Shown piece by piece: positions 25,983 to 35,232 of a stretch of 64,000 nucleotides of DNA; the stretch's first letter is position 1, and each line of letters starts with the position of its first letter. The notes beneath the pieces are model-generated. The model saw only the letters and a list, made by a program, of their open reading frames with translations. It made no database searches and was not told the DNA's origin. A program made the position numbers and the translations under genes. This DNA is from Flavobacteriaceae bacterium (GTDB lineage: Bacteria > Bacteroidota > Bacteroidia > Flavobacteriales > Weeksellaceae). The stretch is taken from contig PTET01000001.1 in NCBI GenBank assembly GCA_004359435.1, positions 461,642 through 525,641 of the forward strand, read 5' to 3'.

Positions 25983-26996
25983 TCAGCCGTTTTTCCATTT
26001 GTTTACCCAGCTATTTAAGGCGTCTATCCAAATCGGGTTGTCGTTTAAGCAGGGGATGTATTCAAACTTTTCACCACCATTTTCCAGAAAGGTGTGCTTG
26101 CCTTCCATGGCCAATTCTTCTAGGGTTTCAAGGCAATCCGATACAAAAGCTGGTGCAATAACCGCAATTTTTTTGATGCCTTTTTGGGGTAGTTCTTCTA
26201 GGGTTTTGGCTGTATAGGGTTTAAGCCATGGGTCGTTTCCAAGTCTAGACTGGAAACTTTCTACCGTTTTTTCGATGGGTAAATTGAGCATCTTTCTAAC
26301 CTTTAAGGTAGTTTGCAAACACTGGTGTCTATAGCAGGTAGGATGCGAGGGCGAAGATTTTCCAAGACAGCAAGACTGGTCTATTTTACAGGTGCCAAAT
26401 GCATCTGTTTTTTTAATGTGACGCTCAGGAATACCATGGTAGGTAAACATAAGGGCGTCAAATTGGGTTAAATCTACTTTAGAAATGCTGTCTACCAAAG
26501 CCTCAATGTACAAGGGGTCATCGAAAAACGAAGGCAAAAAGTCGATTTTCATAGATGGAAAAAATTGGTTTTGCACTTCTTTGGTTTTGTCAATCACTGT
26601 TTCGCTGCTGCTCATGGCATACTGTGGGTAAAGCGGAATAGCCAAAACTTCATCTACGCCTTGATTTTTGAGTGCCTGAAGTCCGTCTTTGATGCTTGGG
26701 CTTCCGTAGCGCATGCCCATTTCTACAGGAATATCTTGTTTTTTTGCAAGGGCGATTTTTTGTTTTTCTGAAATCACCAAAAGGGGAGATCCTTCATCCC
26801 ACCAAATGCTTTTGTAGGCAGCAGCTGATTTTTTAGGTCTGGTTGGAAGAATAATTAGAGGCAAAATTACTTTTCTAACAAACGTATTGTCTATAACTTT
26901 TGGGTCATTTAAAAACTCCTTTAGGTAGGCTCTTACATCTTTTGTAGAGGGAGAATCGGGCGAACCCAAGTTGATTAACAAAACACCTTTTTTCAT
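25983..26996 (-). CDS. hemH: Ferrochelatase
   Basis: HemH inserts ferrous iron into protoporphyrin IX, the last step of haem synthesis. The 337-residue product begins GVLLINLGSPDSPSTKDVRAYL, has RYGSPSIKDGLQALK, PLYPQYAMSS, FTYHGIPERHIKK with the metal-binding His, SFQSRLGNDPWLKPYT and APAFVSDCLETLEE with the catalytic Glu. Several cysteines cluster in CKIDQSCC and CYRHQC, which may be a lineage feature. I set the start at the ATG at 26996 where the conserved N terminus begins; the frame is open 26 codons upstream. It is divergent from ruvB and near the hemA-hemB block. Confidence 0.95.
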   Translation of the reverse strand: MKKGVLLINLGSPDSPSTKDVRAYLKEFLNDPKVIDNTFVRKVILPLIILPTRPKKSAAAYKSIWWDEGSPLLVISEKQKIALAKKQDIPVEMGMRYGSPSIKDGLQALKNQGVDEVLAIPLYPQYAMSSSETVIDKTKEVQNQFFPSMKIDFLPSFFDDPLYIEALVDSISKVDLTQFDALMFTYHGIPERHIKKTDAFGTCKIDQSCCLGKSSPSHPTCYRHQCLQTTLKVRKMLNLPIEKTVESFQSRLGNDPWLKPYTAKTLEELPQKGIKKIAVIAPAFVSDCLETLEELAMEGKHTFLENGGEKFEYIPCLNDNPIWIDALNSWVNKWKNG

Positions 26997-27091
26997 TTTC
27001 TTTCTATATTTCAAATAATGCGTAACTTTCAGGGCAAAGATACATTCTAAATGTATACTAGCTAAATAATACAATTGATAATTCTAATTCT

Positions 27092-28117
27092 ATGGATCCC
27101 CTCCTTAATCCTGAAAATATACATCTAACAAGCAAAGAATTAGAGATCGAAAAGCAGGTGAGGCCCAAATCTTTCGATGATTTTGCAGGTCAGGCTCAGG
27201 TGGTAGAAAATTTGGAGATTTTTGTGAAAGCCGCCAATTTGCGTGGAGAAGCATTGGATCATGTGCTTTTGCATGGGCCTCCTGGACTTGGAAAAACAAC
27301 CCTTGCACACATACTCTCTAACGAGCTTAAATCTGGGCTCAAAATCACCTCGGGCCCTGTTCTTGACAAACCCTCAGATTTGGCAGGTCTTCTCACCAAT
27401 TTAGACAGTAGAGATGTACTTTTTATCGATGAAATCCATCGTTTGTCTCCCATTGTAGAGGAGTATTTGTACTCTGCCATGGAAGATTATCGCATCGACA
27501 TCATGATAGAATCTGGACCTAATGCAAGATCTGTGCAGATTGAACTTGAGCCTTTTACCCTTATTGGTGCCACCACAAGGTCTGGACTTTTAACGGCTCC
27601 TATGAGAGCCAGATTTGGAATCAACGCCAGATTAGAATATTACAATGTAGAGCTTTTAAGTTCGATTGTGGAGCGATCTTCCCAAATTTTAAACATTCCC
27701 ATCGAGACTCAAGCAGCCATAGAGATCGCTTCTCGAAGCCGTGGAACGCCAAGGATAGCCAATGCCCTTCTTAGGAGGATGAGAGACTTTGCCCAGATCA
27801 AAGGAAAAGGAGAAATCACCCTTGAGATAGCCAAATTTGGTCTGAAAGCCCTCAAAGTAGATCAAAACGGACTAGACGAAATGGACAACAAAATCCTTAG
27901 AACCATCATCGAAAAATTTGGGGGTGGGCCGGTTGGGATTTCTACCATTGCAACGGCGGTTTCAGAAAACACAGGCACCATAGAAGAAGTCTATGAGCCA
28001 TTTTTGATTCAAGAAGGATACTTGATGCGAACCTCAAGGGGAAGAGAAGCCACAAGTAGAGCCTATGCTCATTTGGGTTTGAAACCCAAGCCGAGTCAAG
28101 GCGAACTTTTTGATTAA
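27092..28117 (+). CDS. ruvB: Holliday junction branch migration helicase RuvB
   Basis: RuvB is the hexameric AAA+ motor that drives branch migration with RuvA. The 341-residue protein is complete: [18 protein letters not shown], Walker [18 protein letters not shown], Walker [12 protein letters not shown], sensor 1 [19 protein letters not shown] (arginine finger region), [14 protein letters not shown], and the C-terminal winged helix [16 protein letters not shown] with [11 protein letters not shown]. It is flanked by haem genes, an arrangement without functional meaning that I can see. Confidence 0.97.
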   Translation: MDPLLNPENIHLTSKELEIEKQVRPKSFDDFAGQAQVVENLEIFVKAANLRGEALDHVLLHGPPGLGKTTLAHILSNELKSGLKITSGPVLDKPSDLAGLLTNLDSRDVLFIDEIHRLSPIVEEYLYSAMEDYRIDIMIESGPNARSVQIELEPFTLIGATTRSGLLTAPMRARFGINARLEYYNVELLSSIVERSSQILNIPIETQAAIEIASRSRGTPRIANALLRRMRDFAQIKGKGEITLEIAKFGLKALKVDQNGLDEMDNKILRTIIEKFGGGPVGISTIATAVSENTGTIEEVYEPFLIQEGYLMRTSRGREATSRAYAHLGLKPKPSQGELFD

Positions 28118-28145
28118 TCTTTATTTTCCTTATTTAGAATATCAA

Positions 28146-29024
28146 CTAAACCTGTTCCTTAAGGTATTGTTTGGGGGTAATGCCGTATTTTTTTTTGAAA
28201 GCTAAAATAAAATGGCTGGGGTTTTCGTAGCCCAATTTAAAAGCTACATCTTTCACTTGAATAATGTTTTCTTCTAAGAGTTCTTTGCCGATTTCTAATT
28301 TTTTGTTTAGGATGTATCCATAGGGTGTATCACCAAAAAGTCTTTTGAAACCATGGGTTAGTTTGTAAGGACTAAGTCCGGTTTGGGTGCAAAGCTCCTC
28401 CATGGATGGGGGAGAAAACAGATTTTGGCTCAGCAATTCTTTTACTTTTTTGATGTGCTTAACTTCTACTTGATTTTCAGGATTTCTAGGGTTTGAATTT
28501 TCTTGAAGCAAATCGAAAAATAGCGAAAGAACCTCGAAGGTTTTGGCGGTTTGATAGAGGTTTTTGTAGTTGTTTTGCAAAGAAGTTTGCTTGATCTGGC
28601 CTAGAGCCTGAAAAATAGAAGTCGAAATCTCAAGGAGTTCTACTAAGGTTTTTTCGGTTCTCCTTTGGCTTAGAAACTGGTTGATCTCGGGTAAAATTTC
28701 TTCTGTTTTATGGGTCGAAATAGCCATGACAAAAAGTTCTGAATTGGGATGTACCAGAAGATTCAGCGGTAGGTTTTCAGAAGGGTGATGCAGCAATACA
28801 GCGTGCTTGGTTTTAAAAACTTCTTTCTTTGTTTCTTCTCCCATAGAAAAAGAAATTTTTCCCTTGGTGCAAAAATACAGTTGAAGATATTTTTTGTTGA
28901 TTTCTCTAAAAAAAGTATCTGTGGCTTGGGTGTGGTTCGAAAATAGCGCTACAAACAATCCTTGTTGCAGTTTGAATTCTGTAATTTTGCTTTTGTAGGT
29001 ATTTTTAGATAAGGGCAGTTCCAT
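28146..29024 (-). CDS. AraC family transcriptional regulator
   Basis: The 292-residue protein carries an N-terminal cupin-like sensing region of about 170 residues and a C-terminal AraC/XylS pair of helix-turn-helix motifs (about 195-292): MEELCTQTGLSPYKLTHGF, TPYGYILNKKLEIGKELL, VKDVAFKLGYENPSHFI and FKKKYGITPKQYL. It is divergent from hemA with 189 bases between the starts, the usual layout for a regulator of the adjacent operon. I infer control of haem or iron genes; the ligand is unknown. Confidence 0.9.
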   Translation of the reverse strand: MELPLSKNTYKSKITEFKLQQGLFVALFSNHTQATDTFFREINKKYLQLYFCTKGKISFSMGEETKKEVFKTKHAVLLHHPSENLPLNLLVHPNSELFVMAISTHKTEEILPEINQFLSQRRTEKTLVELLEISTSIFQALGQIKQTSLQNNYKNLYQTAKTFEVLSLFFDLLQENSNPRNPENQVEVKHIKKVKELLSQNLFSPPSMEELCTQTGLSPYKLTHGFKRLFGDTPYGYILNKKLEIGKELLEENIIQVKDVAFKLGYENPSHFILAFKKKYGITPKQYLKEQV

Positions 29025-29160
29025 GATAATGAAGGCTTTTCGAGGTTAAAAATACATGATTTTAGCTTTTACAACGTGTATTTATGTCAAAAGTCATGTA
29101 TTTATTTAGAATCTATATAAATAGAAAATATTTTCATTTTATAGGTATTTATTTGAAAGA

Positions 29161-29196
29161 TTGGTTATTTTTTTTAAGATTCTGGTTTTAGCTTTG
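29161..29196 (+). promoter_or_regulatory. Possible promoter for hemA
   Basis: TAGCTTTG (29189-29196) fits the TAnnTTTG box, with a TTG at 29161-29163 upstream (spacing 25). It is 17 bases before the hemA ATG. The rest of the 189-base divergent region holds AT-rich sequence where the AraC regulator could bind. Confidence 0.42.
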
Positions 29197-29213
29197 TGGC
29201 ACTTTCAATGTAG

Positions 29214-29729
29214 ATGAAGCCAAACAAAAATTTGTATCTAATTGCCTTGTCCTATAAGAAGGCAGATGTAGAGATTAGAGGGAAATATGCTTTTTTTCCA
29301 TCTAAGGTGAAATCTTTTGTAATGGCCGCCAAGAAGTACAACATCAAAAGCATGTATGTGCTTTCTACCTGTAACAGAACCGAGTTTTACGCTTTTGCAG
29401 AAGATCCCAAAGACATGATTTCTCTTTATGCCAGCGAGCATGCTTTGGGATCTGTTAAGGAGTTGGAAGAGCATGTAGAAGTGCTTCAAGGAAGAGAAGT
29501 GGTTGAGCATCTTATTCGGGTGGCTGCGGGTCTTGAAAGTCAAATTTTAGGTGATTTCGAAATTGTTTCTCAAATCAAAATATGGTTTGGGCGGTTTCAA
29601 AAACAAGGCTGTATCAATGTTTATTTGGAACGCATGATTAGCTCAGCGATTCAGATCAGCAAAAAAGTAAAAAACAATACAGACCAGCCCGATGACCCCT
29701 ACCGTACATGCCAATTGGAGATATTTTGA
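29214..29729 (+). pseudogene. hemA: Glutamyl-tRNA reductase, N-terminal fragment
   Basis: HemA reduces glutamyl-tRNA to glutamate-1-semialdehyde, the first step of C5 haem synthesis. Residues 1 to about 157 match the catalytic N-terminal domain: LIALSYKKADVEIRGKYAF, MYVLSTCNRTEFYAF with the catalytic Cys, VEHLIRVAAGLESQILGDFE, and [14 protein letters not shown]. The family then continues for some 250 residues (NADPH-binding and dimerisation domains), which are absent. From about 29682 the DNA belongs to hemF in another frame, so the last dozen codons to 29729 are meaningless. The hemC, hemD and hemE genes that usually follow in flavobacteria are also missing at this point. Confidence 0.92.
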
Positions 29730-30306
29730 AATGTATGACAAAAAGGGGAATTTGCTTGACGCTTGGTTTGGAGGAGGACAAGATTTAACTCCCTATTATC
29801 TTTTTGAAGAGGATGCAGTACATTTTCATCAGGTTTGCAAAACCGCCTGCGACAAGCATGATGTGTCTTTCTATCCCAAATTCAAAAAACAATGCGACCA
29901 GTATTTTTATATTCCTCATAGAGAGGAAGCAAGAGGTATTGGAGGTCTTTTCTTTGATTATTTAAAACCAACCGACCAAAAATCTTTGCAAGATTGGTAT
30001 AGTTTTGTAAAGGAGATAGGAGATAGTTTTCTTTCCGCTTATTTGCCTATTGTAGAAAAAAGAAAAGAATTAGCATTTACCCCAGAGCAAAAAAACTGGC
30101 AAGAAATTAGAAGAGGAAGGTATGTAGAATTCAACCTAGTGCATGACAAAGGCACGTTGTTTGGATTAAAAACAGGAGGTAGAATCGAAAGCATTTTAAT
30201 GAGTCTTCCCAAAACCGTGCAATGGGGATATGATGTTTCTCCAAAAGAAGGAACCTCAGAAGCCAAATTGGTTGAGGTACTAAAAAATCCCAAAGATTGG
30301 GTTTGA
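29692..30306 (+). pseudogene. hemF: Coproporphyrinogen III oxidase (aerobic), 5' truncated
   Basis: HemF oxidatively decarboxylates coproporphyrinogen III using oxygen. The 204 residues begin inside the family at [17 protein letters not shown] and continue normally with [54 protein letters not shown] and [12 protein letters not shown] to the C terminus. About 95-100 N-terminal residues are missing, including the conserved GGGGRTRV-type region. The ATG at 29692 lies within the family, not at its start, so I treat this as a fragment spliced to hemA. hemB follows 54 bases later. Confidence 0.92.
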
Positions 30307-30360
30307 TTTTTTAAAATCACGAAAAATCAAAACGGTATAACCTAAGTTAAAATTTGAACT

Positions 30361-31335
30361 ATGTTCCCACTTATTCGAAACAGAAGACTCAGAAAATCGG
30401 CCTCAAGTAGATTATTGGTGGCAGAAAACAGCCTCTTGCCTTCAGATTTCATCTGGCCTCTTTTTGTAGTTGAAGGAAAATCAATCCAACAAGAAATCCC
30501 TTCGATGCAAGGAATTTATAGGCTTTCATTAGATTTGATTGTAAAGGAAGTAAAAGAAGTGTATCATCTGGGCATCCGAGCTGTGCTTGTTTTTGTAAAA
30601 GTGGAAGACCATTTAAAAGACAATTTTGGAAAAGAAGCGCTTAATCCAAATGGGCTGATGCAACGCGCCATACAAGCCATTAAAGAGGCATGCCCAGAAA
30701 TGGTTGTCTTCACCGATGTAGCCTTAGATCCATATTCTATCTATGGGCATGATGGCGTAGTAGAAAACAAGACCATTGCCAACGACATTACCTGTGAGGT
30801 ATTGGCTCAGATGGCGGTTTCTCATGCCAAATCTGGGGCAGATGTGGTGGCTCCCTCCGATATGATGGACGGTAGAATTCTATCCATTCGAAAGGCTTTG
30901 GAAGAAGAAAAGTTCATCGATACGGCCATTATGAGTTATTCGGCCAAATATGCTTCTGCCTTTTATGGGCCTTTTCGGGATGCGCTTGATTCTGCTCCAG
31001 GTTTTGGAGACAAAAAAACCTATCAAATGGATCCTTGTAATGCCAAAGAATCGCTTTTGGAAATTGAATTAGACCTAAAGCAAGGCGCAGACATTGTGAT
31101 GGTAAAACCGGGCATGCCTTATCTGGATATTATTAAAATGGCTTCGGATAATTTCAATGCTCCTATTGCTGCATATCAGGTCAGTGGAGAGTTTGCTATG
31201 TTAAATTTGGCTATCTCAAAGGGGTATTTAAATAGAGAAGACGCCGTTTGGGAGAGTTTAATAGGTTTTAAAAGAGCAGGTGCAAAACTCATTGCCAGTT
31301 ATTTTGCTAAAGAATTTTGTGAAAAATTTGCATAA
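30361..31335 (+). CDS. hemB: Delta-aminolevulinic acid dehydratase (porphobilinogen synthase)
   Basis: HemB condenses two ALA molecules into porphobilinogen. The 324-residue protein is complete: IRNRRLRKSASSRLLVAE, FIWPLFVVEG, VFTDVALDPYSIYGHDGVV, the metal-site region GADVVAPSDMMDGRI, the Schiff-base lysines in SYSAKYASAFYGPFRDAL and VMVKPGMPYLDII, and YQVSGEFAML. In the usual zinc triad region the sequence reads FTDVALDPYSIYGHDG without the three cysteines, so it looks like the magnesium-dependent type. It ends the hem run. Confidence 0.95.
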   Translation: MFPLIRNRRLRKSASSRLLVAENSLLPSDFIWPLFVVEGKSIQQEIPSMQGIYRLSLDLIVKEVKEVYHLGIRAVLVFVKVEDHLKDNFGKEALNPNGLMQRAIQAIKEACPEMVVFTDVALDPYSIYGHDGVVENKTIANDITCEVLAQMAVSHAKSGADVVAPSDMMDGRILSIRKALEEEKFIDTAIMSYSAKYASAFYGPFRDALDSAPGFGDKKTYQMDPCNAKESLLEIELDLKQGADIVMVKPGMPYLDIIKMASDNFNAPIAAYQVSGEFAMLNLAISKGYLNREDAVWESLIGFKRAGAKLIASYFAKEFCEKFA

Positions 31336-31394
31336 ACTTAACTTTTTTTTGTCTATTTTGTGCTTCTTAAATTAAGTTAATAACTAACACAAAC

Positions 31395-32424
31395 ATGAAA
31401 AAAATACCATCTCTTGTTCTATTCATTTCATTCTTGTTTTCAACTTTTTCCTTCGGTCAGTTTAAGAAAAACAAAGACATAGATCCATCGGCTCCAGTAG
31501 AAGAAAAAAAGAATTTTCTTGAAGCTGCACAGTTCTGGAAGAAAAAAGAGGTAGACCCTTCGGTTCCTGTAAAAGAAAAAAATGGGTTTTTAGTTGTAGC
31601 TCCTTATCCGCTTTACTCTGTGGTTACTGGTTTTAGTGGAAACCTGACTGTTCTGAAAAGATTCAAATTTAAAGACACCCTTCCCACCGATAGGTTTACC
31701 AGTGTTTCGGGGGTAGTTTCCTATAGTGAAAATGGTCAGAAAGGGTTTTATATGGACAACGACATCAACTTTCCAGGTTCAAAAATCATTTTGAAAGGAG
31801 CTTACGAATACTGGGATTGGAACGAAACTTTTTTTGGCGTTGGAAACAACACCACAACCTCTGATGGAGAAACCCTCTTTTTTAAAAGAATGGATTTTAA
31901 ACAAGCGGTTGGAACCAGGTTCAAACCCAACAATTACGCATTTTTAGGTTTGACCTATTTTGACATCGCCGACATTGAATTTTTTGAAGACAAAGAGGTA
32001 TTGATGAAAAAGTATGAAAATTTAAATTCCCCTTTGCTTCCCTCAACCTATGCCGGAGTTTATGCAATTTATGAGTTTGATACCCGTGACAATTTTGACC
32101 GTCCACAAGACGGTATTTATGCCAATATAAGTGCTGGTCATAATTTGAGTCTTAAAGATGTAGACTATGCTTCTGATTATTCACGTTTGACTGTAAATGC
32201 TACCAAATATTTAAATCTTTCAAGAAATAAAGAAGATTACAATGTGGTGGCTACTCAGATTTATGGCGATTTTACTTTTGGAGATGCGGTTCCTTTTCAC
32301 AAATTGGCGGGTCTTGGAAACGGAACCAGAGTCATGCGTGGACAAAGCCATGTTAAGGCTGGATGTTTCTTTTGATCAATTTGGGAATATGATCCCCGTG
32401 GTTGATTTCACCGAAGCTTTTTAA
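31395..32424 (+). pseudogene. BamA/TamA-like outer membrane barrel protein, internally deleted
   Basis: The first 314 or so residues have a signal peptide (MKKIPSLVLFISFLFSTFSFG), a linker with two near-copies of DPS.PV.EK..FL, and barrel strands (FLVVAPYPLYSVVTGFSG, FDTRDNFDRPQDGIYANISAGHN) ending in the family motif LGNGTRVMRG. At about 32338-32345 the frame changes and the DNA carries what looks like the last barrel strands (LRLDVSFDQFGNM...VDFTEAF) to a stop at 32424. Relatives that I recall have some 70-80 residues between these points. As written the first frame ends at 32375 without the C-terminal aromatic strand needed for insertion by BAM. Confidence 0.82.
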
Positions 32425-32436
32425 AAAGATAAATGA

Positions 32437-35232
32437 TTATTCTTCTAATTTCTCTTTGAGATATTTGGCCGTGGCAGAATTTGGGTTTTGCGCTACCTCT
32501 TCTGGAGTGCCTTTTGCTACAATTTCACCACCTTTTTTTCCTCCTTCGGGTCCCAGATCAATCAGGTAATCTGCGCATTTGATGATGTCTAGATTGTGTT
32601 CGATCACAAAAACACTATGTCCTAATTCTATCAGGGCATTTAGAGAAACCATAAGTTTTTGGATGTCCTCAAAATGTAGACCCGTGGAAGGTTCGTCAAA
32701 TACAAACAGTGTTTTCTCTTTACTCACTCCTTTTGAAAGAAAGGTAGCCAGCTTTACCCTTTGGGCTTCACCACCGGAAAGGCTAGAGGAAGATTGTCCT
32801 AGGGTAATGTATCCCAGCCCCACATCTTGAAGAGGTTGTAAAAGCTGAACGATTTTTTGATCTTGGGTTTCTGTAAAAAAATCAAGTGCCGAATCTACGG
32901 TAAGATCTAAGATTTCAGATATATTTTTGCCATGGTATTGGACCTCTAAAATGGTCTCTTGGAAACGTTTTCCGTGGCAATGATCGCACACCAACTCTAC
33001 ATCTGCCATAAATTGCATTTCAACGGTAATGGTCCCTTCGCCTTTGCATTTTTCGCATCTTCCACCCTCAACGTTAAAAGAGAAGTGTTTGGCTTTTAAT
33101 TTCCGAAGCACACTTGCTTTGGTTTTGGTAAAAACAAGCCTAATCTCGTCCCAAGCCTTGATGTAGGTAACAGGGTTAGATCTGCTTGATTTTCCCATGG
33201 GGTTTTGGTCAATCAGCTCAATGTTTTGCACCATTTCTTTGGGATATTCTACACTTAGATGTTCACCGGGTTTGTTTTTGTAAATCTCCAAATCTCTTTG
33301 AATGGCAGGAACCACAATGTCTTTTAGAAGCGTACTTTTACCAGAACCAGAAACGCCAGTAATTACCGTTAGAACTCCAAGTGGAAAATTTACCGAAACA
33401 TTTTTTAAGTTGTTTTCGGTGGCGCCCACGAGCTTGATTTCTCCCTTTGCCTTTCTTCTGACAGTTGGAACTTCAATCTTTTTGGTCAAACCCAAATAGG
33501 CGCCCGTCAAACTGGTTTTAGATTTTAAAAGCGAGGTGTAATCTCCCTCAAAACAGATTTCTCCCCCCAAAACTCCGGCTTTTGGACCGATGTCTATAAT
33601 GTAATCGGCAGCTTTCATCACTTCTTCATCGTGTTCTACTACCAAGACAGTGTTACCTAAATCCCTTAGTTTTAAAAGCACCGAAATCAATCTTTCTGTG
33701 TCTTTGGAATGCAGCCCAATGCTAGGTTCGTCTAGTACATAAATTGATCCCACAAGGGCACTTCCAAGTGAAGTAGAGAGGTTGATTCTCTGAGATTCTC
33801 CACCAGAGAGCGAATTGGAGTTTCGGTTAAGGGTAAGATATTCTAAACCTACATCAGACAAAAATTGAAGTCGACTATTGATTTCGACCATCAATCTTTT
33901 GGCAATTGTTTCTTCTGAAGAAGATAATTTTAGGTTTTTGAAAAATTCTATGAGTTCAGAAATGGGAAGGTTGATGAGCTGGTCAATAGAGACTCCTTGA
34001 ATTTTTACATATTTGGCCTCTTTTCTAAGTCTAGTCCCTTGACACTGGGGACAAACGGTTTTGCCTCTATACTTAGAAAGCATAATTCTGTAATGAATTT
34101 TGTATGAGTTGGCCTCTAGCATATCAAAAAATTGATAAAGACCTTGGGTTTTTTCATCCCCTTGCCAAAGCAAAGTTTTGTCTTTTTCGCCGAGTTCTCG
34201 GTAGGGTTTGTGAATAGGGAACTCACCTTTGGTAGAAAAGATAAAATCTTCTTTCCACTGACTCATTTTTTCTCCTTTCCAAGGAACTACACAATCTTCA
34301 AAAAGCGAAAGGCTGGGGTTTGGAACCACAAGACTGGGGTCAATTCCGATGGATTTTCCGTATCCTTCGCATCTTGGACAGGCGCCAAAAGGATTGTTGA
34401 AGCTAAAAAGGTGGATGCTGGGTTCTACAAAACTTTCTCCATCTAACTCAAATAAATTAGAAAACTCTATGATTTTTTGAGATTCTACTTCTTGAACTAG
34501 ACATTTCCCTTCTCCCTCAAAAAAGGCAATCTGCACAGAATCTGCCAGCCTGTGGTAAAAAGACTCACTTTCTTGCTTTACAATTCGCTCAATGATCAAA
34601 TAAACTTCCATCGACTCTTTGGGGACAAAACCAAAAGAGAGCAAATCTTCGATGGATTGTACCTGCCCTTGAATCTGCAATTTATTAAACCCTTGTTCTA
34701 GAAGAAGTTGCATTCTTTTGGAAAAATCTTCACCTTCCTTATGGGAAATTTTTACCAGCAAATTGAACTTTTCTTCTTTGTGGTTTGCGATAAAATCTAC
34801 CACATCGCTTACGCTATCTTTCTTTACTTCTTCCCCAGAAATTGGGCTATATGTCTTTCCAATTCTGGCATAGAGCAGTTTAAGGTAATCGTAAATCTCG
34901 GTTGTGGTACCTACGGTTGATCTCTGATTGGTAGAAATCACTTTTTGCTTGATGGCAATAGAAGGAGCAATACCTTTGATGTAATCAACCTCGGGTTTTT
35001 CTAGTTTTTCTAGAAACTGCCTTGCATAAGAAGATAAACTTTCAACATATCTTCTTTGTCCTTCTGTATAGATGGTATCAAAAGCCAATGAGGATTTTCC
35101 AGAGCCAGAAACACCGGTAATCACTACCAATTTTCCTTTAGGGATGGCAAGGGAGATATTTTTTAGGTTGTGTACTTTGGCCCCACTAATTACAATATAT
35201 TCTTTGGGCGATTTTTGATCTAAATCTGGCAT
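32437..35232 (-). CDS. uvrA: Excinuclease ABC subunit UvrA
   Basis: UvrA recognises bulky DNA damage in nucleotide excision repair. The 931-residue protein is complete with two ABC ATPase modules: Walker A GVSGSGKSSLAFDTI and GVSGSGKSTLLKDIV, signatures NSLSGGESQRINL and SSLSGGEAQRVKL, Walker B IYVLDEPSIGLH and LFVFDEPSTGLH. Zinc sites are CPRCEGYG...CPQCQGTR and CEKCKGEG...CDHCHGKR. This is the first long gene after the cluster of damaged ones, and I see no lesion in it. Its start abuts the stop of the upstream permease gene. Confidence 0.97.
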   Translation of the reverse strand: MPDLDQKSPKEYIVISGAKVHNLKNISLAIPKGKLVVITGVSGSGKSSLAFDTIYTEGQRRYVESLSSYARQFLEKLEKPEVDYIKGIAPSIAIKQKVISTNQRSTVGTTTEIYDYLKLLYARIGKTYSPISGEEVKKDSVSDVVDFIANHKEEKFNLLVKISHKEGEDFSKRMQLLLEQGFNKLQIQGQVQSIEDLLSFGFVPKESMEVYLIIERIVKQESESFYHRLADSVQIAFFEGEGKCLVQEVESQKIIEFSNLFELDGESFVEPSIHLFSFNNPFGACPRCEGYGKSIGIDPSLVVPNPSLSLFEDCVVPWKGEKMSQWKEDFIFSTKGEFPIHKPYRELGEKDKTLLWQGDEKTQGLYQFFDMLEANSYKIHYRIMLSKYRGKTVCPQCQGTRLRKEAKYVKIQGVSIDQLINLPISELIEFFKNLKLSSSEETIAKRLMVEINSRLQFLSDVGLEYLTLNRNSNSLSGGESQRINLSTSLGSALVGSIYVLDEPSIGLHSKDTERLISVLLKLRDLGNTVLVVEHDEEVMKAADYIIDIGPKAGVLGGEICFEGDYTSLLKSKTSLTGAYLGLTKKIEVPTVRRKAKGEIKLVGATENNLKNVSVNFPLGVLTVITGVSGSGKSTLLKDIVVPAIQRDLEIYKNKPGEHLSVEYPKEMVQNIELIDQNPMGKSSRSNPVTYIKAWDEIRLVFTKTKASVLRKLKAKHFSFNVEGGRCEKCKGEGTITVEMQFMADVELVCDHCHGKRFQETILEVQYHGKNISEILDLTVDSALDFFTETQDQKIVQLLQPLQDVGLGYITLGQSSSSLSGGEAQRVKLATFLSKGVSKEKTLFVFDEPSTGLHFEDIQKLMVSLNALIELGHSVFVIEHNLDIIKCADYLIDLGPEGGKKGGEIVAKGTPEEVAQNPNSATAKYLKEKLEE

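Noticed and set aside
29692..30306. A short but complete coproporphyrinogen oxidase
   Set aside because: The family needs about 95-100 more N-terminal residues; the ATG falls inside a conserved block.
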